A stretch of 64,000 bases of DNA from Smittia aterrima (taxonomy: Eukaryota; Arthropoda; Insecta; Diptera; Chironomidae), in contig CP093831.1 of NCBI GenBank assembly GCA_033063855.1, forward strand, positions 19,530,001-19,594,000, written 5' to 3'. The position numbers and the translations under genes are program-made. Of the stretch, positions 8,241-22,900 are shown in pieces (position 1 is the first letter of the stretch; every line of letters starts with the position of its first letter). Under the pieces are notes generated by a model. The model worked only from the letters and a program-made list of their open reading frames with translations. It searched no databases and had not been told where the DNA came from.

Positions 8241-11200
8241 AATTTTGTATGAAAATTGATGACACGTGTTAGAGACTTTTTTTTATACTTTCTCTAATAC
8301 GAGCAATCGATGCCTTAGAATTTGTGATGAGATCGCGGGGCTATCAAGATCAGTCGAAAGCTTAGTGATTGTTTGTGATAGTGATCTTAAAAACGAAGCT
8401 CGTTTCCGACCCATTTCGCATCAACTTTTCAATGTCAGCTAAAATTCACTAAATATTTAGTAATTAGCTTGTGTTGGAGCGAAATGAAAATTGCGACAAG
8501 CAAAAACCTTTTGCAATTTCTCTCGCGTTTCAACCTTGAAACCTCTTCGAATGAATTAGTTCTTTAAACTCGGCTGTTTGAAAATAAACGCAGTGAGAAA
8601 TGCGAAGCAAAGTCAAGATCACAAAGAAATTTCGTAATTAAGAAAATTATTTTTAGCGATACGACCCGATGTTAGACGAGAGCTTCGTGTGTTAGCGCTA
8701 TAAATACAGTGATGTTGAGTATGATGCAGTTCCTCACGAGCATTTTTCTTCGAATGAAAATATTTTCTATCTTCCCGAAATAAAAGCGAAAGTGCCGAGA
8801 AGGGAAAGTTAAAGAAGACTGCATTTGCGTTTCAACTTAAAGGAAGCATGTCGTTAAAATCTAAATATATTCGAATTTCAAGTGCAAACTCACTCACACA
8901 CTTGATCTTGTGGCAGTCTTAGAATTGCAGAGTTTATCAAGACGACACGAATCGCGGAGGAAATAAAATCAAATCAAATTCTCTTGTTTTCAACGCGCTC
9001 AACTTTTATAAACACTTTCAAAATAGATTTGACGATTGAATGCGGCCGAACGAAAATAATGATCGGCTTCGTGTGACCTTCAAAGCGTCGCAACTATGCT
9101 GACGTTAGAATGTTTACTGCCAAAAAATTACTGCGAACCGCGCGAGGAGAAGAAAATTGTTCTCTGTAAGCGAAACTTTTGAAACTTCCAACAACAATGT
9201 TGGTAGCTTCACTTTGTTTCTTGGTGATTAATAGAAGACCTTCAAGCTAAAAATGCAATGATCTAATGCCAAGACGCAGAGCTCAGCATGATTCAAAACA
9301 AAAAAAATACGATCCCAGACAAAGCTCTAATCAAACTAAATGAAATAGCATTTTACACATTGATGTTATTCGACCTAGTCTCAAAAGGAATAAGAAACTT
9401 AGCAGACGTGAAAAAAGAAGAAATCTCCACGCTCCGTCCAAACGACATTCTAGAATTAGGCAATCTAAACAACTCATGTGCGCGAAATAGTTTTTTGACT
9501 GTCTGGTTCCTTCATTTAACCTTGAAATATATTTTCGAGTCGCTCCAGACGCTATTCTTTCCGTCCATGTGTTTATTAGCACATAGAGCGCAGTCATTCA
9601 ATAGCCAAATATGAGAAGAAGAAATCTTTTTTTTTTCATCGAAATGACAACAACAAAATTGCAAATGATTTAGACTTGGGAGGGATCGAGAGAATTGGAA
9701 AGAATTAGATGGCGAGGCTGTCCAGATGTGCTAAGAAGAATCTTCAATCATCAAAGTTATTAAATTCTGCAAATGTCTGTTATTAACTTTTCGATCTCTC
9801 GAGTATAGGCTGACAAGTTGTTTACCAAAAATTATCTTAAAGATCGCATCTGTTCAGCCATACTGATTCACTCCAGAGATATTCATTTTTTCGCTAGACA
9901 CTCAGAGTCGAATCTTGTTGAGCTCCAATGATGGCTATTCATACATTCGCTCCAAAGTTCTCATGTAAAGAATAACGACCCTAAGTCTGTCTCGCGCGCG
10001 ACTCGCAAGTCATAGAATTCACGAGGCAAACGCAAAGAAGAACTGCAATGAAAAAGAAGAAGACAAACCGCCACAATAACAAGCCGATCTTTTATATCTG
10101 TAATGTTCTTAGAGTATTGAGAATTTAAGTTTTATATTCAGTTCTCCAAAAAGAAAAATTGTTTAACAAAATAGCGACGGCAAACAACCAACGATGTATG
10201 ATGTGACGGGGTCGGTTTTTGTTTGCGAAATAGATGTGAATCGAATTCTTAATTAATGACTGGGACTTGAAATTCGCAGACATCGTGAATTGTGTCAGTG
10301 TTTGTATCGAATTGTGGTGCATGCCAATGACCCATGTGGGTAGAAGCGATTGTGTTTTTATTTCGCAGCGGAGTTTGAAAACTCGTCACATGTAAATATA
10401 TCGTTAAGGGCAAATGGCCCATATGTTCATTCCTATGCGGCAAAACAACCTGCGGAAAGGTCAAGACAAGATCTGTCGCCCCTTTCCAATCCAGACACGC
10501 ATCTCTCCTTTCTCCAAACAATGTGTTGATATCATCAAGTGATTAACATATTTTGTCTTCACACAAGCATTCACCATCGGCTCATATGTACGACTCCGAA
10601 TCAGACACATAAAAAATCTCTATGTAGTCCAAGCCGGAGAAAGCAAAGAAAAATCTCTGCTGCAAAGTCCACCCAACAACTCCCCACACTCATCACATGC
10701 CGAGAAAAAAGGAAAAAGAAGACTCGCTTCCTTCTTAATATGCCATCGCTGCAGAAAATAACCCTCAAGTGGAAGTGTGAGGGACAGAACCGTTCGCTTA
10801 GAGAAGAGAAGGAAACTTCGCTCCATTCTTACCCTTCGCCGATAAATTTTACATGAATGCGTGTACATAATTTTCGCTTTGCCTACTCCGGTTGCTTTTC
10901 ATCTTAGACTGGGTGGCGTTGGGTGGTGAATTATGAAAAGTCATTATCGTTTCTTTTAGATTCGACGACCGTGGCGCGCAGGGACGACAACGAAGACACA
11001 ACGTGAAAGGATAGAAAATCTTGCTCTCACCCTCAACCTCCAGAAAGTTGTTTGTACATAAATATTTGCGTTTGTCTGTCATGAGCATGATGCCCACAGA
11101 TACATAATTCGCCGCTTTCCTCACCCTGGGAAGGAAATTTTCACGTCACGTATACATAAAAACAATTAAGACACAAAAAGGTCATGGTCGAGAACTCAAG

Positions 11201-12185
11201 AGCGAAGTAATTGAAATTGCGATTTGTGCTTACTCAACGTTAAGAAGCCTTCGTTGCTATCTTTCTCGTGACGTCGAAACTGTAAACGTAGCGATGATGC
11301 GAACGGTTATGTCTTCATTACGAGCTTATCTGCAAATCTTCTCTTCTTCCCAAGATGATTTCTTGAAATCCCCGCAAAGTGTCTTGGGAAGCTCGCTACA
11401 ACGACTTTGTCGGCTTTTCGGCGAACGATAATAAGCGGACATACATGTCTAGTCCCCAACGGATGCAAGTAGCATTTAAAACAATTTGAATAATAAACCG
11501 CATTCGATGTCGAATGATAAGAACGAGACTCTGTAGCAAAGTGTGAACAACAATCAACTTTGCCATTCCAACCCACTAGAAATTCTAGACCGCAAAGACT
11601 CACTAGACCATAACGCGTCGTTAATGATATACAAACTTTTTTTTTCATTTTTTTTGGACGATTACAAAATAGTAAAACCGGAGTGATGCAGACGTTTTGA
11701 ACCACACACACTCAAAAGAGATAGTCTGGGTCGCTACAGTCTTGTGTTGGAAGAATTATCTAACTTTTAAGTTTGTTCTATGTGAGCGACGTGACACGCC
11801 GATAAAGTGTGCAACAGTTCCATGTCGACAGACCCATACAAACTCAGACAAATGATGTCAAAGAGGAAATTCTGCGACGACGAAGCTTATGTACAATCAT
11901 CGAAAGAAGTATATGTTGGAAGAAATCACGGCTGAATGTTTACATCATCGAGTGAAATGTTTGCGGATGCAACATAGTTTTGCTGTGGGAACCGAGTCGA
12001 GTGACGCTCAAGTTTCCATTCAATTCAACTCCGTTTCATGAATAAACTATGCTGTCGGGCTTGTGAATGAAAATTTTCTCCGTTGCGATTTTCCCATCGT
12101 CGTCGTTGCACATATTGCTCGAGTACAATGAGTGCAGAGAAAACTATGCAATGTGCTTTTGTACGCTAACGCTTCGTACGAGAAG

Positions 12186-12200
12186 TGACCTTCACCTTGA
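12186..12200 (-). promoter_or_regulatory. Candidate nuclear-receptor double half-site (FTZ-F1/DR-type)
   Basis: On the minus strand TCAAGGTGAAGGTCA contains a one-mismatch copy of TCAAGGTCA, the monomer site class bound by FTZ-F1, immediately followed by an exact AGGTCA half-site. Broad is embedded in the ecdysone cascade, so a nuclear-receptor site in its 5' intron is plausible. Binding is inferred only from the motif. Confidence 0.3.
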
Positions 12201-12588
12201 TCTAGTGACAGTCTCTCGGACGAGCGGTCGATTGCCTTTCCGCCGTGCGATTTTTTTTTCGAAAAACAAAAAAAAAGCGAATCTCTTATTCACGTCTCCC
12301 TTGTGTGTGTTTGTTAGCGTATCTGTCGGTTAGATGCACGACCGACTCTAATGGTAAATGCGGCGATTATACGAAGCAGTGAGAAAAAGAAATCGCAGCG
12401 GATGAGAGAGAAAATCAGCGAAAACTGAGCACGCGAAAATGCGAAAATTCAATCTTTAGTCTCTCGTCGCTATTTTTACTGCGGTTTGACTCTTTCCCGT
12501 TTGACTTCATCACACGACGATGAAAGTGAAAACTCTTTTTGCGTTTAGAATTTTGAAGCTCGCCCATTATTTGTTGATTTTTTCCTCT

Positions 12589-12610
12589 AAGCGACTAAAA
12601 ATAGTCGCTT
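12589..12610. repeat. Perfect 9-bp hairpin with AAAA loop
   Basis: AAGCGACTA (12589-12597), four A's, then TAGTCGCTT (12602-12610), an exact reverse complement. Isolated in the long br intron. No poly-T tract or neighbouring gene makes it an obvious terminator, and it is too short for a microRNA precursor. Confidence 0.8.
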
Positions 12611-15600
12611 CATTAATAATAACAAATGATAACCCCGCGAAACATTAAGAGCCTCGCAAATCTTCAAGCTTGTTACTACTGAAGATTGTGTACGTGCAGT
12701 TTACGAAATAGACAAGCAAAAATATTTTGCCGAAAAACTAAATTATTTAACGTCATCGTTGTGTTAGTCTTGATGCTTGATAATTTTATCAACGCTAATT
12801 TCGTTTGGAAGTTTCACTATTGAATATTTTTAGAATTTTCTGAGCATTCCCACGTTTTAAGTTTGAGATATTTGATGATCGCCGCAGACTTCCAATTATC
12901 GTTAGTCAAAAGAGGATACAAGAGCAAAAGGAATCGAAGAGTCTAGTTACATTGTTGAGCTGCAGACAAATTACGAAATGAAGAATAGTTTACAATTCGA
13001 TTGCGTCAATAGAATTCGCAAAGTTTATTTGATTTTCAAATCTCATATTCGCGACTGTCGCAATTCCCAGTCTTTAAATAAACCATTTCGCGAATGTTTA
13101 TGAGCTAGAATTGCATGTTCGAACTGGAACGACATTAATCATTCGACGACGCTTCATTTTAGAAGCAGAAAGTAGATAATTCATTTATTTTTCGAAAAAG
13201 TCTGTAATTAAACTTAATTTAAAAAAATAGAAAACTTTCTTGCTTGTTAGGGCTGGAAAATAATTTCCTCGACGTTCGGCTCGTTTTTCATGCAAATCAC
13301 TTTCAGCTCCTCGCTTTTTTATGTGAAACTTTAATTGATGTTAAAAATTACTTTATCTGCATTAAGCCGAAGCTCGAGAAAAGCTCGTAAATTTGCTCGC
13401 ATTTAGTTTCTCATAAAAATGGCATATCATGCAGTAAAATTACATTTTTTGCCAGCGGAAAAAGACGTGAAAATTGGGCTGTAATATTTTTTTTCTCGAC
13501 TGTTCGTTTGTTTGAGGAGCTGGAACATTAACAACATGAACTCGCGACGAGTTGAAAAGTTTCCTTTCGAGCCTCGAAGAAATCCTAAATTATATTTCGA
13601 AAGTTTTTCTTTCTTTTACTTCTCTCTTCTGCTTCATTTTGCATTTGCCGCATGAGAAATTGGCGAGAAAGGTTCGCAAATGAATGGATTTAGTTCTTAA
13701 TTAGCGTGCATGCAGAATTTGCCTTCGGGGCTGTTGTGCCAGTTGGATGAGAAGGCTATGTCTCGTGATTCGACGTCATCTCTATCCCATTCATCAATAA
13801 TTCTCAGCCCGAAATTATTTGCCGCTTCTGGATATGCTTTGGATAAATAATCGCGTGATCAAATATTTGGATAACTTCGTGCGCCGAGTTTAGTTTGAAT
13901 GATCCGGAAACATTCGTTTTACGTTCCGCTGCCCAATTTTTTTGTCGAACTTAATAATTCTTAGAAATTGTTAGGTTGCGATTGCATTCTTGAGATATTG
14001 ACAGTTTAATTTAATGCGGATGAAAAATAATTTTCACCAAGCAAATCAAAAGATTTCGTCATGAACAGGCTTGGCTCGAAGGTTGCTCTTGTTAGATTGA
14101 TAAGATATCTTGAAGATTCGCTCTGAACAATTGAAATATACTTCAAGTATCTCGAATTGGAATATTTTACAGAACATTTTTCTAGTGCTCGTGCCCAAAT
14201 CGATTGTTTACTCACTTTTGCGTCAGTTTCTATTCTGATGAGCTTAATGTTTCTGTAGTGTTCATGAACTCTCTCGAATCTTGTTTGTACAAGTTGCGAT
14301 TAAAATTAAATATTTTCGTCGTAGAAAATTTTGAAGAAAATAAAAACTTCTTTTAATCACTAGCCATGTCACTGTCCGCGAATAGCTTCGAAGTTCGAAT
14401 TAAAAGAATCAGCGTTCGATTCGCAATGCGACTGATTCCGAGCGCAGTCACAATCGACACGAAATTTGGCAATGAAAAAAGCTTTTTTCCGTTGCGAACT
14501 TATTTGCTTCGCGAAAAAAGTGATAAAACACTGAAATTTCTTGATAAGACTAAACACACAAAAATTAACTGCTTTGCACAACTATAAAGTTTACTAGTAC
14601 GAATTATTTTTGGCCTCGTGCGTATGTGTTCGCGCGATGATTTTTCGTACAATTTGAATGGCGATAGTCCAAAAATAATCTGCTTTTGCTGCAGAACTAT
14701 GTGGCACAAACTCATATTCTTTCTTCTTCTAAGTTTCTGCTAGTTACAGTTTCGAGTCAGACGTTCGCCGCAAAAATTTTCCTCAACTCTTATTTTCCTT
14801 GAATTTTTAGTCAAGTCAATGAAAGAAAGAAAGAAAAAAATTGCACAAATATTTTTATCAATTTCAATTCGGCTCCTCAACTGGCAGCGCGTTGCCACAT
14901 ACAGAGAAATGACATTGAAAAAATACATTCAAACCGCTAATCTGGAAGAGCCGCCGAGAATAGAAAATCAAATGCAAGTTCAACTTCTTGTTCTTGTTCT
15001 CTTCACATCGTCTCTCCGTAAATCAGAACTTCGTGTTTGACCCGACAAAAAAATTACTTCCATTACAGGCGGAAGAATAGACGAAGCAGTAAGTGCACAA
15101 AGCTTTGGCTGCTTCACGGTCAAATTAACAAAGATTAGAACACCAAGAAACGAAATATTGACTTGAGATGAAACTTTAATTACCTTTGCTTAATTATCTT
15201 CGCCTTCGTTCAAGGCCTTCAGCGTTTGCACAATTTTCCGAACACTCTTTGGAAGCTTTTTCTTTGTGTCAACAAATTCGATTCAATTATTCCTGAGTCA
15301 GTTCTTTACCACCGACCGAAATAATCGGAAACCACTTTCAAATCAATTGTTTTGTACTGTCAAACTTTTGTGACAAAATTATAATTTAAATCGTTCATTG
15401 TCATTCTTTCTCCTCGACTATGAGTCGAAACTGAATTAGCTTTTTTGATATTTTTTAACCAGTTTTGTTTTATTTTTTTTAGCACGATTAACGAATAAAA
15501 ACTATTCACGATTTTCAATTTTCCACACTGCAGACCCGAACTTACAACTTGATTTTTTAATGTCTAATCGAGTGTCTAATGCTAAGTGATAATTTTTGAT

Positions 15601-16596
15601 ATTCTCTTTTCACTGCAATCAGAAAATTCCGTTGAAGAAAAGTCACATGAGAAACATGTAAAGTTTGCAAATGAAAGCGAAACTTCTCTCTTGCCATATG
15701 TGCATGCGAGGGGAAAAGTGAAAGTATGTATGCATGAAAATATTTTCCTTGATCGGAGACTTGGGGGTGAGAAGACGAGAGTTGAAAAAAATATCACAAA
15801 ACTCTTAAATGCACCAACTTGCACACAAAATATTTTAATCTATCTCTGATGAATAGCGGGCCCAAACTAAAAAAAAAATATAGAAATGTGCTCGTCGGGG
15901 CCAAACAAATTTTTTTTGTTCGAAAGGATGGATGAGTTTTGTTATAAAAAGAATTCTTATTTCTTTATTTCTCGTGTGTATGTTCGGGTTTCGCGATTCA
16001 GTCACACAGCTACAGTGTTTCTTTATGTAGTTTAAGTAACAACACATCATATGTTAGACGATAGTGTATTTTCGCATATGATTCTGTTTTCTTCTGCCGA
16101 ATATTTTTAATCGAAAATTGACGAGAAAATTGAATGAAAACCTTTTTTGAATGAATTTCTTTTGAGATTGACGCGGAATAACTTGACAAACACATTCGCG
16201 GAAAATAATCATAGTTATCTCTTTAAAACTTATTGAAACTCATGGGATTTTCCATTGAACATTCTATGAGACGTTTAAGGAAAATTCGCGGAAAACTTCT
16301 CAATTTTTTTTCGATTACACTTCCCCCAACGCAACACATTTTTCACGAAATTTCCACTTACAAATTTTCACATTTCCTTCGAAAGACTTTTCTTCTAACA
16401 AAAAATGATAAATAATCTGTTGATATATTTTCTTTCTATTCTGTTCTCTTTTCTCCCGGTTCCGATGATATCCAATGAGTCTGAAGCGTTGTAATGAACT
16501 GAAATCAAGTGTATGACTAAGTCACTCACTGCCACTGTATTTCCTAAAATATGATTTTTCAGACTAATAATATCGTTAAAAAACTATATGTATGTA

Positions 16597-16614
16597 TGAC
16601 CGCTTCGGCGGTTA
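16597..16614. repeat. GC-rich hairpin with UUCG tetraloop
   Basis: TGACCGC (16597-16603), TTCG, then GCGGTTA (16608-16614). Six Watson-Crick pairs and one G-U pair close a C(UUCG)G loop, one of the most stable known RNA tetraloops. It stands out because the flanking DNA is strongly A+T-rich. Confidence 0.75.
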
Positions 16615-16903
16615 GAAATCTTTTGCTGATTCTGTGCTCCGAAAAAAATCGTATTCTGTTTTCCAGCAGTTAATATATAAATTGTATGTATGCTGCATTA
16701 TATAAATTCTTTTTTTTTGGGACTCCGACGAGAGTTTTATATTTTTTCGCTCTCTTTCTACACACTGACAGAAAAATATATTTTCTAACACCGCCTACAC
16801 GCGAAACCCCCCAAAAAATGCTATTCTATTCAGCAGGAGCAATACAGCACAGTTTTAATGGGGGGAAGGTTCTCTCTGCTTTGCTTTTATTTTTTTCTCC
16901 TCG

Positions 16904-19900
16904 CCACCCAAATCCACCCAATCCATGCTTCTCGCGCTCACTAAAAAGGAGACAACTCACACTCTTCACTGAGACTCGCGTGGAATTTTTTTTTTGAAAA
17001 TCGCCAAAATAAAAAACGAATGTACGAGAGTCTCATTCCATGAGACGAAGGAAAATATAAAATCTCCTTTAAAAAATTATTCACCCTTATTTCAAACATT
17101 ACTAGTAATATAGACAAGTACGTACACACACAGCAAAAGCCGCAGCCTATTCAACAGCAACACTAATACAGTCGACTCGATGAAAATCGCTGAGAGATCC
17201 TCATCATCCTCATCCCTCACATTTCAGTTCTTTTTTCTCGTGCGCGCCGTGTATCTAATACAACATTACTTGGCGAAGAGGAAGAAGAAGTTGTAGCAGC
17301 GATGAGAGAGCGAAAGCTCACCACCAATTCAAAGCCATTACTTTAGTTTTTCTAACACTCACACACACACACCAACACCCTTAATAATATCACATCATCA
17401 TCGGTGGAAAACTGAGAAAAAATCAGAAGACGCGCGGATGCCGGAATAGTGGGATGAGTTTGATTGAGAACGAGAGGAAAGGACTTTTAGTGGGATGAGA
17501 TTTGCTTTGAATGGCTTGATGGAAAATAGGTTGAATGGAGAGGAAACTTGTGAAGTGCACCCTCATCCTCATCATTCTTTCTCTCTCGTTTTGCCCACGA
17601 AAAAGAAGGAAAAGACATTATCAATTATTATTTTTTCTAACGCGAAATGAGGCGCCGAGTGTGGGAGTGACATTTGATATTTTTCAACCGGATCGTAAGG
17701 GGAATGAATAGTGGTGCTTGCGCGTAGTAATGACGGATGGAAAAAATATGAAACTAGAAAAATAAAATGTGTTTCCGTTCATTGGCAAATCAATAATTTA
17801 TGTTTGCTTTTGTTGTTGCTTTGCAATGGCATTAATCTTGCGATGTTGAAAACTAAGGACGCTATCAAGTATCGTCAATAAATTAATGAAAACAGATATA
17901 TCGCCACCGTGATATATGTTTGCTTTCCACTCATTCTACTTACTATCGCTCCCCCGTCGTGGAGGAAAAACTATTTGCTGCTGCCATAAAAATAACTCTT
18001 AGCGCTACAGCGATAGATTGAATAGATGTATTATTACTTCTTTTCTTATTATTATTCTTATTTTCAACCCAGCTACTGCCTTCTAACATTCGAAATGCTC
18101 GGCGAACATGGAAACATAAAAATAAAATATATAGCCGTCTATATAGCGAATCGTTTCGTGCGGATTGGAGTGAGGCGAAGGGTGAGAGAGAGAGATGCTG
18201 TAATATTATTTTCTAACCACCCCCGTCCTTTTCCGCCACCCACTCCCCATTTTTAGTTGAATTTTTGTAGCAATAATTTTTCAAACATTCGCGAAGCACA
18301 TATACAACTAAACCACCCAGAGAGGAGAAAAAAGCTTCCCTCTCGACTCGAAAAGAAACACAACATAAAACTGCGAAAAAATATGATAATGTATACTTTT
18401 TTATTTCGGCGGAGGGTGTAGAGAATTTTCCCTTCGTAAAGAGCAGCACAACACATTTACGGCAGTTGTTAAAAAACAGAAAAGAAGAATCGGAAAATCT
18501 AACTCATACTTTGTGTACTATTTTAATTTTTTACTGCCGTTTTATTCATTTCTCATTTCAACTCTCGTCGTCGTGTTTTTTTCTCGCTCTCTGCTTCGGG
18601 TTCGAGGTAAACTGAACACGCGAAGGGATGCTGTGAAAAATTCCGCTGCCTTCTCCCTTTCGCCACCCTCTAATCTCATTTTTTAGGATAAAACACACAA
18701 GTAGCGTCACTAGCAAGCAGTTCTCGAACAGGATTTTTTTATTTCTAAGCATTACATGAAATATCACTCGCATACTTCACAATTTTTTTTTGCTGTGGAG
18801 CATTCCGTTCAAGCGTCGACAACAACGACGACAAAAATCATATTAAAATAACAAAAACGAAATTTTATTTATTTTATATTAGTAGCAGCCAACAGAGAGT
18901 TTGTGCTGGTGCGCCTCCCCAGCCTCACGCCAAATTCGCCAATATGAGCGCAAAACTTTTTTTTTCCCTTTTCGGTTGTATAATGTTTTTTAAAAATATT
19001 ATGTGGAATTGGGAAGCAGCCGTATAACAAAAAGGGCCAAATTACGAAACGTATATAAAATATTTCAGCAATCCAATGTTATGAGTAATCAAGAAAAAAA
19101 AAGTTATAAATGCTTGCGAGCGGATTCCGGCAAAGCTTCATCTCCGACATGCTCACATCAATCGCTCCTGATTGCAACCCTCGAACCTGTTAAATGTTAA
19201 AACGGAAGAAAACGTATAAAACAACTCTAAACCTATTCGAAAACATGGCGTTCGTTTCTTTCTCCCGCTTTCTGGGCTCTGTACCCGCTGCTCGGTGTAA
19301 AAAGAAACAATGTTTTTTCAAGAGAGTAAAAACAACTAAAAAATGTGTGTATCATGATATAAAATTTTTATATTTTTTTTATATATTGCGAAGCAAACGA
19401 TGAAGCATATCTTGTTGTGAGTTTCTTTCTGCTTTTCCTTTTTTTCGGTGGTGGGGGCGCGCTTTTCTTTTCAGTAGATTTTTCAGCGAGAGAAAAGAAC
19501 GGCTCATAAAAATAGTGGAAAGGGATGTTTGCGAAGGGACAACTTAATCAGTTGCGTCACATCGATTCAACGGTTGAATGAAACGAACGGTTGAAAACAT
19601 TTAAAAGTCGTCACAGGTCCTAAAATTAAAAGTTAATTCCATCTGCTTCACTAACGTACAGTCCCCCTTGTAAAATCTCTACACCCACGACGAGATGTGA
19701 TGTAACTCGGAGCAGACTTGATGCTTCAGATAGCATGTGACTGTCGAAGGAATCAAAAAATGAAGACGATTCGTAACGAGAGTAGGAAAACTTTCGTTGA
19801 TGGATGGATCGAATGTATTGAATAATAATAAAATGTTTGATTTCCTCAGCCTCCCGTTAACATTTTTTTCCCTCAAACTCCCCCTGAGCCCCGCGAGATG

Positions 19901-22900
19901 AAAGTGCGCAGAAAATAACGGATTTTTTATAATATACATTCAGAGTTTTATGTGTTTGTGTGTGCGAGTGTGTTTATGCTTAGCGTTGCAATTAAAAATT
20001 TATTATATTTTTTTATATCATGGCAGCCGAGAGCACACAAAAATTTAAGAGCACAAATTTTTATAGAATAATAAAAAGTTTTCGTTCAGTTAGAAGCGAC
20101 GCATACACCAGAAAAACTGAGCGGGTGGGGGTGGATGGAAAAGACTCTAAAACAACATTTTTCCACATTTTCAATTTTTATTTCCTTTTACAGTAATGGC
20201 AGCGCAAAAGTTATAAGAAATATCAAATTTATGGGGTTTATAATTTTATGCCATCGCTCGTTTCGCTTCTCGAGGAGCTCAACGGAAAATATTATTTCCA
20301 GTTTTCAGCAGTAAAAGCTAAATCGTTAGGAATTTTTATACTACGACAAATTTCAAAGTGTCGACAGTAGAATGAAGGATGGGTGACTTTAGGAATTGGA
20401 AGGGAATGCATTCGCGATCATGGTAAACGAAGTGGCTAAAAGATTTGCCGAATAATTTTATTTACTTTACATATACTTATGAATATGCGTTGCAATATAA
20501 GGTTATTTTCAAGTTTCAAAGTCTGCAAAAAAAAGTTCTACAATGCAACTTGTCATGCGGCCCATGCAATTGCTTTATAGAAACCTTTCAGTCCAATGAT
20601 TCCTTGCATTGAATGTCTATGCGCCTGCATCACTTGAGTCGAACCCAACCACCCACAATTTCAGAAGAAGTTTGAGGCTCTTGCCAACTTTTTTATTTCC
20701 AATGCAACACTTTTAGAAATATAATGAGAAATATTTTCAAGAGTATTTGTAATTTTACATCGTCCTCGTCGGCATAAAGAAAGAACTCTACTGCGGCACG
20801 AAAGCGGAGGGTGATTAATGTAATGTATTCAATAGTGGAGGTTTCTCTATTTTTCAATTCTTTCTTGTCGCTTCACAAAAATATCATCCTTTGCCAGAGA
20901 GAAGTCTTTGTGATGTAATAAAAGGGGTTGCAAAAAAACCAAACTCATTCGAAGGTTCTTGAGTAAACAACCTGTCTGCCAAAACCGAGAATTTACACTA
21001 AAGCAACTCGAGTCGCATCCTTGCATATGTGTCGCTTTTTATTTTCGTCTCCAAACGTTACATTGGATGCGGACTTTTTACGGGCGATCGCTGAGTTCAT
21101 GTAACAACGTCAATTGCTTTCAAATTATTCGACAACTTTGATCCCAAATCAACTATTCACGAAGTTAAATTGACTCGCGTGTCATGTTGTGGATAATTTT
21201 CAATCTCTAATCACCGGAAACATGACAAACACATGATAATGGTAACAAAAGTTGAAAGTTTTAATAAATTCATGGCACGAGCGAGTTGAACTATCGCCAC
21301 TTGCTTGGATGTTTATTTGTGCAATCGCTGATCCTAATTGATTAGATGTGAACCCGAAAAAGTGGCCATTGGAACTCATCAGATTACGGCGCGTCATAAT
21401 TGCTCGAACTAATTAAAATTATCGTGTGTGTGCACATTGTGCAGTGCTTTGCGCCTCTTTGGGATTTCTCTTGTTTGATTTTGGAAAATGATTTTCATAT
21501 GTTAAAGACCTAACCTGTTGTTGATGTGGTGAGGTCGCAAATCAAATACATTATTAAACATTTGGTCGTGCCTATCGGTACTGTCATGAAATCATTCACT
21601 CTTTTGACTCTTTAGCTTCGCGGTTATCATAAAATAGTCAAATAGTTTCTTTGTGACATTCATCGAAAAGTTTTAGAGGAGCAGTCACATCGATTTTTCT
21701 TTCGAGAGGGTGGAAAGAATTGTAAAGTTTCGCCCTAGTTGGGTGGAAAAGTCAAAGCGATTTCCTTCTTCTCGTTACATTTGAAATCTTTATAAATTGC
21801 CTCATTTCAAATATTTAAATTAAACATTACAGAAACTTGAATACATTTGTCAATTTTTCTCTCGCAGCGACGCTATTTTCCTCTCTCTCTCCAGTGCCAA
21901 AGTTTCTACTGGAAAAATTTCTTCCCTTTTTATTATATTTATATTTTTCATTTTAATCTGACTTCTCTCGAGACTTTTACAGCGAAAACATTTCTCCCCG
22001 GTTTCCATCGTAATAATTTTAGTTATGAAAACTTTTCCATTCTATTTCTTTCCATCCCTCTCGCTCTGCTCTGCCTTCCGATCTATTTTTCTTGAGCTGT
22101 TCGCTATTTTTTCGGAAGATAAATAGCGCAAAAAATATTTCCTTTAACTTATAGTCAGCAACAACATAGCATTGAAGTATTGTGGGCGACAGTCAGTTGC
22201 GTAATAAAACTTTTATTACTTTCGAGGGATTTAATTTTAAAAATTCTTGTGGGTAATGATTTAGAAAACTTAATGAACTCTTTCATAACGTGACATGACT
22301 AACGAACTTCTCCCTCAAAGAAGTTTTCCTCTTTCTTTCCTTAATCTAATCCTCTCTATTGTTGGTTGTTATATATTTTTCATGAGATATAACGCCGCAG
22401 TGTTTCCCGATCATGATGCGAAGTAAAACTACCGAGCGGCTTTATTTAACGATGGCGACACTAACTCGTCTTCATGTAACTTGCTTGCTATCTTTTATGC
22501 CTCCGCGTAATAAAAAATGAGGAGGAAGTAAAACTTATACATTTAAAAATATATGCGCTGTGTAAAATTTCCATTTTAATCTATTCTAACAAGTGCGTAC
22601 AATAACACATAAAGAAATACTTTTTAAAGTTTCTCGCTGCCTTCATCCACCCGCGCGCGTTTATGTGTATTGCCTTATCAACGGTTGTTAAATTTTTTCA
22701 GCCGGGGATGCGAAAAGAAAAGCAAAAAAATCCTTGAATGCGAATAAAGCGCTAGATATCTTCTTTCTTTTCTCGCTTGTTTCAAAAACAACCCAAACCC
22801 CACGTTCGACTCTTTTCTCTTCATCCGCCACTCGACATCACCACTCCACTATAGAAGAGCGCAAAACTTAGAAAATACACAGCAGTCAGGCAGGCAGACA

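Noticed and set aside
11307..11711. 134-codon minus-strand ORF
   Set aside because: Begins at GTG, has no domain, and its length is expected by chance.
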